From the NCBI RefSeq assembly GCF_003324485.1, contig NZ_QODK01000003.1:248001-312000 (forward strand): a stretch of 64,000 nt of DNA, read 5' to 3'. The notes beneath the pieces were generated by a model. That model had not been told where the DNA came from. It worked only from the letters and a program-made list of their open reading frames with translations, and did no database searches. Positions 34,814 to 44,410 of this stretch are shown piece after piece. This DNA comes from Cohaesibacter intestini. GTDB lineage: Bacteria; Pseudomonadota; Alphaproteobacteria; Rhizobiales; Cohaesibacteraceae. Numbering within the stretch: the first letter of the stretch is position 1; each line of letters starts with the position of its first letter. Made by a program: the position numbers and the translations under genes.

Positions 34814-35308
34814 TTAGTACGTGTTTGACCGGGGCCTGTGCACAGAATTCCCACCTATTAGGCAGGCCGAAGCATAGGCATTGACGAAGATATCATCCCA
34901 CCCATTCTCGTACCCTTCGCGCATGACATGCGACAGCGCGCCATAGCTTTCCCACCCCGTGTGAACCAGCTTGACCATCGTCGCTTCATCGCCCAGATCG
35001 ATGAAGGCAATTACCAGATGGGTGGCATGTTCCTTGGGGTGGCCCATATGAAAGTCGATTTCGAGAGAGGCAGGGGCATCGCAGTCTGCAAAGACACCCC
35101 AGACATGGCGTGTGTCATCCGCCCCGATCTCGACAATCGCGCCGCCGGGCTTTGGGTCAATATCGATCCGTTTGGCTGGCAGGTTGGTTGTATGGAATGA
35201 GATCGACCGTGTCTGCAACGGCCACCAGCTGTTGATATCGACAAAGACATCATAGGCTTGAGCAGGACGTAGCGGGACTTCTATCACCTTGACAATTGGT
35301 TTGAGCAT
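34814..35308 (-). CDS. SRPBCC (START-like, AHSA1-type) domain protein
   Basis: 164 residues from ATG 35308 (LKPIVKVIEVPLRPAQAYDVFVD), preceded by AGGTCCC; the frame to 35386 lacks a site. The helix-grip fold start VPLRPAQAYDVFVDINSWWP and the C-terminal HTGWESYGALSHVMREGYENGWDDIF are characteristic of AHSA1/Activator-of-Hsp90-like SRPBCC proteins, which bind hydrophobic ligands. Function not assignable; no toxin-like or regulator partner adjoins it. Confidence 0.8.
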   Translation of the reverse strand: MLKPIVKVIEVPLRPAQAYDVFVDINSWWPLQTRSISFHTTNLPAKRIDIDPKPGGAIVEIGADDTRHVWGVFADCDAPASLEIDFHMGHPKEHATHLVIAFIDLGDEATMVKLVHTGWESYGALSHVMREGYENGWDDIFVNAYASACLIGGNSVHRPRSNTY

Positions 35309-35481
35309 CTGGGACCTCGCTGAAAACACGGCCTGAGGATAGGTCATGAAGGCTACCCTTTTCCGGCATTTGTCACAACACGCCAATGGTCGGTCTTGAT
35401 GGGAGAAAAAGCTGGTTCACAAAGCGTCAAAGCCAGACCGCCAGGGACGAAAACGGCAGGATCCGGGGACTTTGGTCCTGT

Positions 35482-35850
35482 CTAGGCTGGCCCGTCTTCG
35501 GTGTCATGCTTGATGGTATGGGCTGCGTCAGCCGGTATACTCCGGATGGCTTTCTGGTGGGCTTTTTGTCTGTGGCGGGTCACCAGAGGGCGGGTGGTCT
35601 TCAGAACACGGCCAAAGGTGCGCCCGGCCCGCTCTTCCAGCCACAACGCGCTGCAATCCAGCCAGCCGATATGCTTGCGCAACCTTCGGGCATAACTGCG
35701 CCCGATCCGACTGTTGGCAATCACCAGAAAGCTGCCCAGTGCCAAGAGCGGCACTCCGGTTGGAATTGGCAACCAGACCGTGGCCAAACCACCAATCAGG
35801 CAAAGAATTGCGAAGCTCATGATGACCCAGTGCTTGAGATTGGCAATCAC
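35482..35850 (-). CDS. Small two-helix membrane protein (PGPGW/DUF454-like), copy 1
   Basis: 122 residues. Two hydrophobic helices (about 8-22 and 30-46) joined by a turn WLPIPTGVPLL, then a basic cytoplasmic segment. It shares with the next gene (36026-36322) the helix-turn-helix layout, IANSR/ITNSR followed by a basic stretch, and the motif RVLKTTRPL, so the two are paralogues from a tandem duplication. Function unknown. Confidence 0.65.
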   Translation of the reverse strand: MIANLKHWVIMSFAILCLIGGLATVWLPIPTGVPLLALGSFLVIANSRIGRSYARRLRKHIGWLDCSALWLEERAGRTFGRVLKTTRPLVTRHRQKAHQKAIRSIPADAAHTIKHDTEDGPA

Positions 35851-36025
35851 GAAACGCTTCCTTTGTTAGTGACACGAACCACCAGACCGCGTCAGGTCAT
35901 CCGTCTGCAATAAGCTGCACAGATCTTTCCATTAGGCGGCATCTGTAACAGTTTGAAGACAGTTCGATGACGCTCAGGTCAGGTCCAACGGGCATTTCAG
36001 AAGGGGGCACCATACAGGCGAGGGA

Positions 36026-36322
36026 TCAATTGGGCCCGAGCCGTCGTTCCAGCGGGCGAGTTGTCTTGAGAACGCGCACCATCTTGATCTTGCTGCGTGC
36101 CTCGAACCATGCCATCCGCGCATCGACAAAGACAAAGCGTCTGCGAATGTTGCGGACAATCTGGCGCCCCTTGCGGCTGTTGGTGATCAACAAAACCGTC
36201 GCGAAGGTCATCAACACCGCGCCAATGGGAAAGGGGGTCCAGACCGACGCCAAGCCGAGCAGAAACAGCACGATCGCAATCGTGATGATTAGCCAGCGTT
36301 TGATTCGACGCATATAGAGCAT
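36026..36322 (-). CDS. Small two-helix membrane protein (PGPGW/DUF454-like), copy 2
   Basis: 98 residues. Membrane helices at about 9-24 and 30-47, joined by VWTPFPIGAVL; then LLITNSRKGRQIVRNIRRRF and the motif RVLKTTRPL near the C-terminus, shared with the gene at 35482-35850. 175 bases separate the two genes and both run leftward. An ATG at residue 4 is an alternative start. Confidence 0.65.
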   Translation of the reverse strand: MLYMRRIKRWLIITIAIVLFLLGLASVWTPFPIGAVLMTFATVLLITNSRKGRQIVRNIRRRFVFVDARMAWFEARSKIKMVRVLKTTRPLERRLGPN

Positions 36323-36459
36323 AAAAGCGGTCCGTTCCTAAAGCCTAAGGCCTGTGCTTGCGGGTAACTCGTTAAATAAGAAGAAGAATGGCGCAATCAA
36401 GGCATCCGCCGCAATTTCAGCTGTTGCGACGGGCTCACCCCAGATTGTCCTATATGCTG

Positions 36460-37842
36460 CTAACGGCGTAGAACTGCAACACATTCAACGTGATGCGAGA
36501 AAAGAAACTGATCGACCGGCGTGACATGATCAAGTCGATAGCCGCCATCGACCAGAAGGCGCAAATCCCGCGCCAATGTGCCGGGATTGCACGAGACGGC
36601 CACAACGACGGGAACCTTCGACTTGGCAATTTCCTCGGCCTGCGCTTTGGCCCCAGCCCGTGGCGGGTCGAACAAGACCGCATCGAACTTCTTCATTTCC
36701 ATCGCCAGAACCGGTCGTCGGAACAAGTCGCGCCGCTCGATCTGGATATCCTTCAGGCCTTGCCCGAAGCGCCAGCCACGTTCAAGCGCCTTGAGTGCTG
36801 CTTCATCGCCTTCCAAGGCCCAGATCTTTGCCTTGCGCGCCAACCGCAGCGCGAAGGTGCCTGAGCCGCAAAAAAGATCAATCACCTTTTTTGCGTCACC
36901 GATCGCCCTGATAGCCAGTTCAACCATCGCCAGTTCTGCTTTGCGATCCGCCTGAACAAAGGCAGCAGGTGGTGGGGAAACTTCAGCGGTGCCCATCTTG
37001 AGCAAGGGAGAACGACGCTCCAACAAGACATCGCCATTGGCAGACAGCCGAGCAATGTCGAGTGTTTCCGCCATTTCCACTGCTTTGAGATAATCCGGGC
37101 CGCCGGTCATGTTTTTGACATCTTCCAGACAGACATCCACCCCGGAGCGGGTGGCCAGAAGGGTAATGCGCGCCTCGCCCTTCTTGGTCATGAAGAGGGG
37201 CAAATAACCAGCCAGTTTTGGCAATATTGCATTCAGGGGAGCAGCCAACAGCGGGCAATGCTCGATGTCAACAATCCGGTTCGAACGCGTCTCATGATAG
37301 CCAAACAGCAACCGCCTTCCAATCAGCCGGGCGGTCAGTACCGCACGCCGACGCCCACCTGCCTCGGTGGTGATGGTCGGACGAATGTCGACATCATCAA
37401 AGCCACGAGCAGACAGGGCCTCGCGGACAATGTCGCGCTTCCAGTTGTCATAGGGCTCTTTGGCCATATGCTGCATGGTGCATCCACCACAGGTGCCAAA
37501 CAGAGGGCAAATCGGCTCAATCCGGTCAACAGAAGGCTCGATCACCTCTTCTAGGTCACCCCGCTCCCCCATCGGTGTAACCAACACCCGCTCGCCTTCC
37601 AGCGCAAAGGGAACATAAAGGCTCTTGCCATCGTGATAGGCAACGCCATCACCTTTTGCGCCGAGGTCGTCAATGATGATTTCTACGGGGTCTGTCAATG
37701 GTCCAAGGTCCTTTTGGAGGTCGTTTTGCTCAAAGAGGGGTGGTGCATTGGTCCTCTTGGGCAAAGAAGCTGCGATTGTCTGCGCAGTCAAGTCTTTGCT
37801 GTGTATCAGGCAGTTGATCGGTTGGAAATGGCCGATATGCAT
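36460..37842 (-). CDS. Class I SAM-dependent RNA m5U methyltransferase (RumA/TrmA family)
   Basis: About 460 residues; the frame is open from 37938 and the start is uncertain (ATG 37842 used; the TRAM-like region begins around TDPVEIIIDDLGAKGDG). Four cysteines of a 4Fe-4S site are visible: CPLFGTCGGC plus the later HCPLL. SAM-binding VIDLFCGSGTFALRLA, target-binding FDPPRAGAKAQ, and the catalytic cysteine in SCNPGTLARD follow in family order. Methylates a uridine C5 in rRNA (RlmD/RlmC-like) or tRNA; which one is not determined. Confidence 0.85.
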   Translation of the reverse strand: MHIGHFQPINCLIHSKDLTAQTIAASLPKRTNAPPLFEQNDLQKDLGPLTDPVEIIIDDLGAKGDGVAYHDGKSLYVPFALEGERVLVTPMGERGDLEEVIEPSVDRIEPICPLFGTCGGCTMQHMAKEPYDNWKRDIVREALSARGFDDVDIRPTITTEAGGRRRAVLTARLIGRRLLFGYHETRSNRIVDIEHCPLLAAPLNAILPKLAGYLPLFMTKKGEARITLLATRSGVDVCLEDVKNMTGGPDYLKAVEMAETLDIARLSANGDVLLERRSPLLKMGTAEVSPPPAAFVQADRKAELAMVELAIRAIGDAKKVIDLFCGSGTFALRLARKAKIWALEGDEAALKALERGWRFGQGLKDIQIERRDLFRRPVLAMEMKKFDAVLFDPPRAGAKAQAEEIAKSKVPVVVAVSCNPGTLARDLRLLVDGGYRLDHVTPVDQFLFSHHVECVAVLRR

Positions 37843-38118
37843 GGATGCGGTGTTGAAGGTGGAAAACACGCATACAAAGAGCCCGTGTGGCCCAATCCCC
37901 CTTCGCATCTTGTTTACCTTTGATGAACCACAAAACAATAATATTCAGGATTAGCCAAATAAAGCGGTTAACTTTCACCACCGGTTTACCCTCGATTGCT
38001 AGCTTTGCGGGCACGTAAAGCAAAAGTTGCCCAAAGGTTCAGGAACGGGTCGGAAACAGGGTTCCGACTTGATATGCGATGCCAGCGCAAAGCACTGTGG
38101 GCGACAGGGGGCGCGACC

Positions 38119-39054
38119 ATGACCAGATTTCCATTCCTCGCTGCATTGATAAGCGCTGTTTTTTGCCTGACACAGCCAGTCTGGGCCAAAGATGACATCA
38201 AGGCGTCTGACACCGCATGGCGGATCAGCAAGGTCAGCGGGGACGCTTGGATCGAGGTACCCAACCGGGAAAAAATGCGACTGATGCGCAACCGGGTGTT
38301 GTTTCCCGGTCAAACCCTGATCACTTCTGACAGAACCCGCCTGCAACTGGTCCATGGCAAGCAGCGCATACAGGTTGGGTCGAACACGGTTCTGGCTTTG
38401 CCTTTGTTGCAAGAAACAGATCCCAGCCACACCAGGATCCTGCAAACGAGTGGCACAATCCATTTGTCGGTCGATAAGCAGAGCACGAAGCATTTCTCGG
38501 TCGAAACTCCATACATGGTCGCCGCCGTGAAGGGCACCCAGTTCACCGTATCGCTTGGCAGCGGATGGGCAGATGTGCGCGTTCATGAAGGTCTCGTCGA
38601 AGTGTCAAACAAGTTGGCAAAGGAAGTCTTCGACGTTGCCGCCGGGCAGGCTATCTCGATGGATTTAACTGCTCTGGGGCGCAAAACCCAGCATGCGGTC
38701 AAAATGGCCTTTTTTGATCGTGGCGAAGACATTGTTCAAGGCAGTTCGCCTTCTCATCCAGCGGACCAGCCGCAAGCGGTGATGGATGAGCCGCAAGGCA
38801 TTGTATCAATGATTGGCGGGATGATTGCTGCCATGACGCTCTATGTCGGCGGAATGATCAATGCGGTCGTTCAGTCGGTGACTGGCTCGATCACCGGATT
38901 GGTGGTGCCATTGGCCCAGAAAGTTCAGAGCGACGGTACGCTGCACTTCCTGATTTTGGGGCTGCTGGCCGCCGTGACGCTGGTCTGTGTGATCGGATTT
39001 ATCCTCTATCGCCGCAAGCGCTTCCGGGTCGACCTCTCCCGAACCCGGCTCTGA
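38119..39054 (+). CDS. FecR domain-containing, membrane-anchored protein
   Basis: 311 residues from ATG 38119 (MTRFPFLAALISAVFCLTQPVWA), a clear signal peptide; the frame is open upstream. FecR domain at about 40-180: LITSDRTRLQLVHG, then FSVETPYMVAAVKGTQFTV and VHEGLVEVSN. A glycine/Met-rich segment (220-270) precedes a C-terminal transmembrane helix near 280-300 and a basic tail RRKRFRVDLSRT, so the protein is periplasmic with a C-terminal inner-membrane anchor. Not next to an ECF sigma factor, so not a classical iron-signalling FecR. Confidence 0.75.
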   Translation: MTRFPFLAALISAVFCLTQPVWAKDDIKASDTAWRISKVSGDAWIEVPNREKMRLMRNRVLFPGQTLITSDRTRLQLVHGKQRIQVGSNTVLALPLLQETDPSHTRILQTSGTIHLSVDKQSTKHFSVETPYMVAAVKGTQFTVSLGSGWADVRVHEGLVEVSNKLAKEVFDVAAGQAISMDLTALGRKTQHAVKMAFFDRGEDIVQGSSPSHPADQPQAVMDEPQGIVSMIGGMIAAMTLYVGGMINAVVQSVTGSITGLVVPLAQKVQSDGTLHFLILGLLAAVTLVCVIGFILYRRKRFRVDLSRTRL

Positions 39055-39080
39055 GATCTGCCGCACAAATTGCCAAACGT

Positions 39081-39115
39081 AAAAAGCCCGCTCGGTTCTG
39101 CCCGGCGGGCTTTGT
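39081..39115. terminator. Bidirectional terminator between FecR gene and purD
   Basis: AAAGCCCGC (39083-39091) / GCGGGCTTT (39105-39113) with A and T runs on either side; lies between convergent genes. Confidence 0.75.
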
Positions 39116-39139
39116 CTTTCAATCGGACTGTCGGGCCAA

Positions 39140-40435
39140 TCAGCTGCCCTGCTGTTCACGCTCAACGGCCCGCCAGCCAATATCGCGGCGGCAGAAACCA
39201 TTCTCCCATCGCACCGCATCGACAGCCTTGTAAGCAAGCGCCTGCGCTTCGGTCACGCTCTTGCCACGGGCACAGACATTCAGCACCCGGCCACCTGTGG
39301 CCACCAACTGACCCTCCTTCTCGCCCGTGCCTGCATGGAAGATGGTCACGCCGTCAAGGGCTTCTGCTGCGCTTAGATCCTCGATCACGGTGCCTTTCTC
39401 ATACGATCCGGGATAGCCCTTGGAAGCCAGCACCACATTCATCACCACATCATCGGACCATTTGGTTGTCATGCCTTTGAGCGTGCCGCGCGCCGAGGCC
39501 AGCAGCAACTCCAGCAGATCGCTTTCCAAACGCATCATCAGGGTCTGGCATTCCGGGTCTCCAAAGCGGACATTATACTCGATCAGTTCAGGGCCTTGCT
39601 CGGTGATCATCAGTCCGACAAACAGCACGCCCTTGAAAGGAGCGCCACGGCTGGCCATGCCCTTGATGGTGGGCTCGACGATCCGCTGCATCACGGCATC
39701 CGTCAGGGTGTCTGTCATGACGGGAGCCGGGGTATAGGCCCCCATGCCACCGGTATTTGGGCCGGTATCGCCTTCGCCAACCGGCTTGTGGTCCTGAGCG
39801 GAGGCTAGCAACAGAGCGCTTTCTCCGTCACATAGCGCAAACAGGCTTGCCTCTTCCCCTTGCAGGAAGGCTTCAATCACCACTTCGGCACCGGCCTCGC
39901 CAAAGGCGCCGTCAAAGCAATCCTTGATCGCCGCCTCAGCTTCCGCATCGCTCATGGCAACGGTGACACCCTTGCCTGCGGCCAGACCATCGGCCTTGAT
40001 GACGATCGGGGCCGGGTGGGTTTTCAGATAGGCCAGCGCGTCCTTTTCTGCGGTGAAACGGGCATAGGCAGCGGTCGGGATATTGAACTCGGCGCAGAGA
40101 TCTTTCGTATAGCCTTTTGACCCCTCCAGCTGGGCGGCTTCCTTGGACGGACCGAAGGCTTCGATGCCCGCAGAAGTCAGGCTGTCAACCAGACCATCCA
40201 CCAAGGGGGCTTCAGGGCCGACAACAACAAAGTCGATATTCTTGTCCTTGCAGAAGGCGATAACCGCCTCATGATCTGCTTCACTGACATCGGCTTTTTC
40301 GGCCATTTGCCAAAGCCCAGCATTGCCCGGTGCAACATAGAGTTTGCCCAATCTGGGCGATTTCTTCAGGCCGAAGGCGAGGGCATGTTCGCGGCCACCG
40401 GATCCGATGAGCAGAATGTTGAGGCGATCAGACAT
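39140..40435 (-). CDS. purD: Phosphoribosylamine-glycine ligase
   Basis: 431 residues, full length. N-terminal [16 protein letters not shown], the ATP-grasp centre [18 protein letters not shown] (about 138-155), the signature RFGDPECQ and the C-terminal [17 protein letters not shown] domain are all present. Joins glycine to 5-phosphoribosylamine to give GAR, the second step of purine synthesis. Divergent from ubiA; ends at a shared terminator. Confidence 0.96.
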   Translation of the reverse strand: MSDRLNILLIGSGGREHALAFGLKKSPRLGKLYVAPGNAGLWQMAEKADVSEADHEAVIAFCKDKNIDFVVVGPEAPLVDGLVDSLTSAGIEAFGPSKEAAQLEGSKGYTKDLCAEFNIPTAAYARFTAEKDALAYLKTHPAPIVIKADGLAAGKGVTVAMSDAEAEAAIKDCFDGAFGEAGAEVVIEAFLQGEEASLFALCDGESALLLASAQDHKPVGEGDTGPNTGGMGAYTPAPVMTDTLTDAVMQRIVEPTIKGMASRGAPFKGVLFVGLMITEQGPELIEYNVRFGDPECQTLMMRLESDLLELLLASARGTLKGMTTKWSDDVVMNVVLASKGYPGSYEKGTVIEDLSAAEALDGVTIFHAGTGEKEGQLVATGGRVLNVCARGKSVTEAQALAYKAVDAVRWENGFCRRDIGWRAVEREQQGS

Positions 40436-40753
40436 GAAAAAATCCTTTCCGAAAGGCAGAGCCGATGCTTGTTGCAGTTCAGGCTGTTGCCTGTCTGCTA
40501 ACGCTCAAGACAGGCAAAAGCAAGCCGCAAGACGTGCATTTGCTGTCCATGATGAGGCAATCTGTGCAGTTTGTCTGCCTGTCGATCCAAACGCTCCCCT
40601 TGTGGCATCAATCAGGGGTAAATTGTCCGTTGATGGTTTTCACAATATGTCTACCGATGCATTCTTGCGGTTGACGCAAGGCTGTCGATGGGCGAAACCT
40701 CTCCACAAAGGAACAACAAAGGCCACAAATGGCACGAGGCGGGACAGAGGACT
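40436..40753. other. purD-ubiA divergent region
   Basis: 318 bases. Contains a perfect 10-bp hairpin TTGCCTGTCT (40487-40496) / AGACAGGCAA (40508-40517), about 50 bases upstream of purD. No gene and no terminator T run, so it may be an operator or leader structure. Confidence 0.4.
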
Positions 40754-41725
40754 ATGAGTGGGCATATCTCGATGAATGAGAAAAAAGGCACGATCGATGG
40801 TCGTGTGGCCGACGCGGTGTCTGACCATTGGGTCGATCGATTTCTGCCACTTGGCTTCCGTCCCTATGCGCGTCTTTCGCGGCTTGAGCGCCCCATCGGT
40901 TGGTGGCTTCTGCTCTGGCCCTGCCTGTGGTCTTTGACACTGGCCGTGGCCACCAAACCCGCAGATCAGCTCCCCCCTGTCTGGCAGATTCTTTGGTACG
41001 CCTTTGCATTCTGGCTTGGCGCCGTGGCCATGCGCGGGGCAGGTTGCACCTATAACGATCTGGTCGACCACAAGATCGATCAAAAGGTCGAGCGCACCCG
41101 CTCCCGTCCATTGCCAGCCAACCAGACGACCCGGATGCGGGCTTGGCTCTGGTTGGGCCTTCAGGCCCTGATCGGCCTGTTCGTGCTGTTGCAATTCAAT
41201 GAATTCTCGATCCTGCTCGGCTTCTCGTCGCTCGGCGTCGTGGCGATTTATCCTTTCATGAAACGCATCACCCACTGGCCACAGCTGGTGTTGGGGCTGG
41301 CTTTCTCATGGGGAGCCTTGATGGGCTGGGCGGCGATCAATGGCTCATTGTCTCTTGCGCCCGTCCTGATGTATGCCGCTGGCATCGTCTGGACCATCGG
41401 CTTTGACACCATTTATGCCCATCAGGACAAAGAAGATGATGTCATGATCGGTGTGAAATCGACCGCCTTGCTGTTTGCCGATCACACCAAGCAATGGCTA
41501 CTCGGTTTTTATGCGGTCATGGTTTTGCTGATGGCTGGGGCGTTTGTGGCTGCCGGTGTGGCATGGCCCGCTTATCTGGGCTTGATAGCCGCTGCCGCGC
41601 ATATGGGCTGGCAGATCTGGAAGCTCGACATCAACAATTCTGCCCAATGTCTCGACCTGTTCCGCTCCAATACCCAGATTGGCTGGTTGCTGTTTGGCGG
41701 TCTTGTCGGTGCGCTGTTGGTCTAG
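40754..41725 (+). CDS. ubiA: 4-hydroxybenzoate polyprenyltransferase
   Basis: 323 residues from ATG 40754 (AGAGGA upstream); ATG 40772 is possible. Nine hydrophobic helices with the two Asp-rich motifs of UbiA prenyltransferases: NDLVDHKID (near residue 100) binding the prenyl-diphosphate magnesium and DTIYAHQDKEDD (near residue 217). Attaches the isoprenoid tail to 4-hydroxybenzoate in ubiquinone synthesis at the inner membrane. Its stop lies six bases from the stop of convergent tlyA. Confidence 0.93.
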   Translation: MSGHISMNEKKGTIDGRVADAVSDHWVDRFLPLGFRPYARLSRLERPIGWWLLLWPCLWSLTLAVATKPADQLPPVWQILWYAFAFWLGAVAMRGAGCTYNDLVDHKIDQKVERTRSRPLPANQTTRMRAWLWLGLQALIGLFVLLQFNEFSILLGFSSLGVVAIYPFMKRITHWPQLVLGLAFSWGALMGWAAINGSLSLAPVLMYAAGIVWTIGFDTIYAHQDKEDDVMIGVKSTALLFADHTKQWLLGFYAVMVLLMAGAFVAAGVAWPAYLGLIAAAAHMGWQIWKLDINNSAQCLDLFRSNTQIGWLLFGGLVGALLV

Positions 41726-41731
41726 ACTTTC

Positions 41732-42490
41732 CTAACAGCGGTCCTTGATCGCGCCGAGCAGAAATTCCGCATTGCCGTCTCCGCCCAAAATGGGGGAGGG
41801 GACCATATCCAGCACACGCCAGCCGCGACAGGCTTGCTCTTCTTCGCTGTCGATCCATGCGGCAATGGCTTGCGCTGCCTGCAATCCTTCCGCAGGGTCG
41901 CGCACCAGCCCGCCCTTGCCAATGCCATCCTTGCCAACCTCGAATTGCGGCTTGACCAGCAACGCAGCCTTGCAGCCAGTCGACGCCATGCTCAAGGCGG
42001 GGGGCAAAGCCAGCTTCAGTGAAATGAAGGACACGTCGCTGACAAGCACCGAGAAGGGCTCTGGCACATGGCTTTGATCCAGATGGCGGGCATTGACCCC
42101 TTCGAGCACATGAAGTCTCGGATGGGATTGCAAGCTCTTATGCATCTGACCATGGCCGACATCGACCCCGTAAACACTGCGGGCACCGCGTTCAAGCAGC
42201 ACCTGACAAAAGCCACCGGTCGAAGCGCCAATATCAACACAGATCTGATCGATGGGATCAAAGGAAAAATGGTCGAGCGCATGGAGCAGTTTCAATGCGG
42301 CGCGTGACACATAGCGGGCGGCCGGATCGTCATAGGTCAGTTTCGCATCCAGTCCGACCATCTGGCTGGCCTTGGTCGCAGACAGGCCATTGACCTTGAC
42401 TGAGCCGCGCTTGATGGCGTCGCGAGCCCGAGCTCGGGTTTGCACCAGACCACGAGACACCAATGCCTGATCAAGCCGCAATTTGCTCAT
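41732..42490 (-). CDS. tlyA: TlyA family rRNA 2'-O-methyltransferase
   Basis: 252 residues from ATG 42490 (SKLRLDQALVSRGL), the standard start; the frame to 42607 is spurious. N-terminal S4 RNA-binding domain (1-60) with RARDAIKRGSVKVNG, followed by an FtsJ-like methyltransferase with SAM motif VDIGASTGGFCQVLL (about 88-102) and VKPQFEVGK. By family methylates ribose in 16S and 23S rRNA. In many Rhizobiales tlyA sits beside dxs; here they are about 3 kb apart on opposite strands. Confidence 0.9.
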   Translation of the reverse strand: MSKLRLDQALVSRGLVQTRARARDAIKRGSVKVNGLSATKASQMVGLDAKLTYDDPAARYVSRAALKLLHALDHFSFDPIDQICVDIGASTGGFCQVLLERGARSVYGVDVGHGQMHKSLQSHPRLHVLEGVNARHLDQSHVPEPFSVLVSDVSFISLKLALPPALSMASTGCKAALLVKPQFEVGKDGIGKGGLVRDPAEGLQAAQAIAAWIDSEEEQACRGWRVLDMVPSPILGGDGNAEFLLGAIKDRC

Positions 42491-42527
42491 GATGTTACTG
42501 AACCTGCCAAGAAAGGGATATGTCGCG

Positions 42528-42695
42528 TTAGAAACAGTTGGCGATGGCACCGGCAATGCGGTCGTAGAAAACCGCAATACCAACACGAGACCAGATAGCC
42601 ATGCCAACGAGCGCGACCACGGCCAGAATGCCTGCCGACCAATAGATCAGCCGGTTCACCTCGTCGGCCTGCTGTTGTTCGCTCAAGTCATTCAT
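42528..42695 (-). CDS. Small single-pass membrane protein (55 residues)
   Basis: ATG 42695 follows AGGAGCAGGCC. MNDLSEQQQADEVNRLIYW is followed by a hydrophobic helix (about 20-40) and a short tail ending IANCF. It lies between the SCO gene (87 bases upstream) and tlyA (38 bases downstream), all leftward, so it is probably co-transcribed. No family recognised. Confidence 0.5.
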   Translation of the reverse strand: MNDLSEQQQADEVNRLIYWSAGILAVVALVGMAIWSRVGIAVFYDRIAGAIANCF

Positions 42696-42781
42696 GGCCT
42701 GCTCCTGTTTGCCAGCACATGATAGCATAGAGGCAAGAGTTGCTCCAGCTATGCGCATGGCCATGCCCGCCTTGGAAAGGA

Positions 42782-43402
42782 TCACTCGGCGCTGGCGATC
42801 AGTTTTCTCAGTTTGCCGACCGCACTGTCATGGCTCTCGCCATAAGCAATGGTGCCGGAAAAGACATTGCCTTTCTTCATCAGGAAGACCGAAGCGGTGT
42901 GATCCATCACATAATTGCTGTCCGCCTGATCGTCTTCCACCTTGCGGGCATAGACCCGATAGGCCTTGACCACAGCATCCGTCTGTTCACGGGTGCCGCG
43001 CAAACCCACCAATTGCTCAAAGAAGGCATCAGCATAGTCTGCCATCGATTGCTGGTCATCCCGCTCTGGGTCAACGGTGATGAAAAGATAGTTCAGCTTG
43101 TCAGCCTCTTCTCCCAGCTCCTGCACCCACATGGTCATTTCCGCGAGGGTGGTCGGACAAACGTCGGGGCAGAAGGTATAGCCAAAATAGATGGCCATAG
43201 GCTTGTCGGAAAAGTCCGCTGCAGTCACCTGCTTGCCCGTGTGATCGGTCAGAGTGAAATCGCCCCCGACGGCAGCCGTGGTTTGACCAGCCTGAGTCTT
43301 TTGAACGGTCAGTTCCTGCTGATACCAGTCGATCATCATAAAGGCCAGGCCCAGTGCCAGAAGGGCGCTGAGGGCCCAAGCGCCATAACGGACGAATTTC
43401 AT
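42782..43402 (-). CDS. SCO1/SenC family copper chaperone
   Basis: 206 residues: an N-terminal membrane anchor (about 8-25) then a periplasmic thioredoxin-like domain. The copper-binding residues are present: C78-P-D-V-C82-P and H168 in MDHTAS. SCO proteins deliver copper to the CuA site of cytochrome c oxidase. No oxidase genes are in the window. Confidence 0.9.
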   Translation of the reverse strand: MKFVRYGAWALSALLALGLAFMMIDWYQQELTVQKTQAGQTTAAVGGDFTLTDHTGKQVTAADFSDKPMAIYFGYTFCPDVCPTTLAEMTMWVQELGEEADKLNYLFITVDPERDDQQSMADYADAFFEQLVGLRGTREQTDAVVKAYRVYARKVEDDQADSNYVMDHTASVFLMKKGNVFSGTIAYGESHDSAVGKLRKLIASAE

Positions 43403-43577
43403 TCTCGTTTGTTCCTTCTGTTCGTTGTCTTTGCCAGCCTAGGCATGTGGCACGGTCTCACCACATCACCCGATGCCTGTCAATGCACCATTCTGTGTGT
43501 TCCCAGATCAGGTGATGCTGGCAAATTCCAGCGAGGCCGGATCCTGATCCATTGACGCCATATCAGATAGCGGCGCA

Positions 43578-44213
43578 TTAAGGCCGTTCAAAGACGGCAA
43601 GTTGCCCTCCAAAGCCGATCAGCAGAATACCCGCACATCCATTGAGCAATCGCGACATCAAAGGTCGAGCAAAGACACGCCGCGCCCCGTGGACTGCAGC
43701 TGCAAGACCTGACAGCCAGATCATGCCCAGCAAGAAATGGATGGCCGCAACAAGCAGAGCTTGTGGCAGAGCTGAAGAGGACGGATCAATAAATTGCGGC
43801 AGAAACAGCATATAGAAAACAATCAGCTTGGGATTGAGCAGGTTGGTGAAGAAACCGTCGCGAAAGGCACGCAGACCTGTCAATTTCGAGGTGCCAGAGG
43901 TTTCGACCACCAGCGTTTCCCCGCGCCATGCGGCCAAAAGCGACTGTGCCCCCAGATAGATCAGGAACAGGGCCCCGGCAAACTTCATCCATCCAAACAG
44001 GCTCGCCGATTGCAACAGGATCAGCGATAGGCCAAGTGCTGAAATTGTCCCATGCACAAACAGGCCCGAACAGATGCCCAAAGTGGTCAAGACGCCCGCT
44101 TGCACGCCGCCACGGGCTGCATTGCGCAACACCAACACCGTATCAAGTCCCGGTGTCAGCGTCAGGGCCGCCAATGCCAGAAACACCGAGACAAAAGGGA
44201 AATGGTCAAACAT
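43578..44213 (-). CDS. LysE/RhtB family amino-acid exporter
   Basis: 211 residues from ATG 44213; the frame to 44354 adds a Pro/Gln-rich leader without a site. Six hydrophobic segments. TLTPGLDTVLVLRNAARGG near residue 18 corresponds to the family motif TPGP(D)...R/G, and GFFTNLLNPKLIVFYM near residue 117 matches the second conserved loop. Exports an amino acid or homoserine lactone-like compound; substrate not predictable. Confidence 0.87.
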   Translation of the reverse strand: MFDHFPFVSVFLALAALTLTPGLDTVLVLRNAARGGVQAGVLTTLGICSGLFVHGTISALGLSLILLQSASLFGWMKFAGALFLIYLGAQSLLAAWRGETLVVETSGTSKLTGLRAFRDGFFTNLLNPKLIVFYMLFLPQFIDPSSSALPQALLVAAIHFLLGMIWLSGLAAAVHGARRVFARPLMSRLLNGCAGILLIGFGGQLAVFERP

Positions 44214-44410
44214 GCTTGCAGGATACCAATGCAATGGAAGAAGAAGGGCAATGGAAGAGGGAGGCGGGCAGGACGCCTTGGGTTGTGGCCAAGGCCGAAG
44301 AGAGGCAGAGCTTAGCGTCTGCCTCTGCTTCAGGCAAGTGTGGCTGGGTGTCAAGCCATCACCGCCTCTATCCTACATCCTTGCCTGTATCCTCATCGAG
44401 TGCGGTATCG

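Noticed and set aside
38119-39054. FecR-type iron signalling regulator
   Set aside because: No ECF sigma factor or TonB receptor is adjacent, and the protein has a C-terminal rather than N-terminal membrane anchor.
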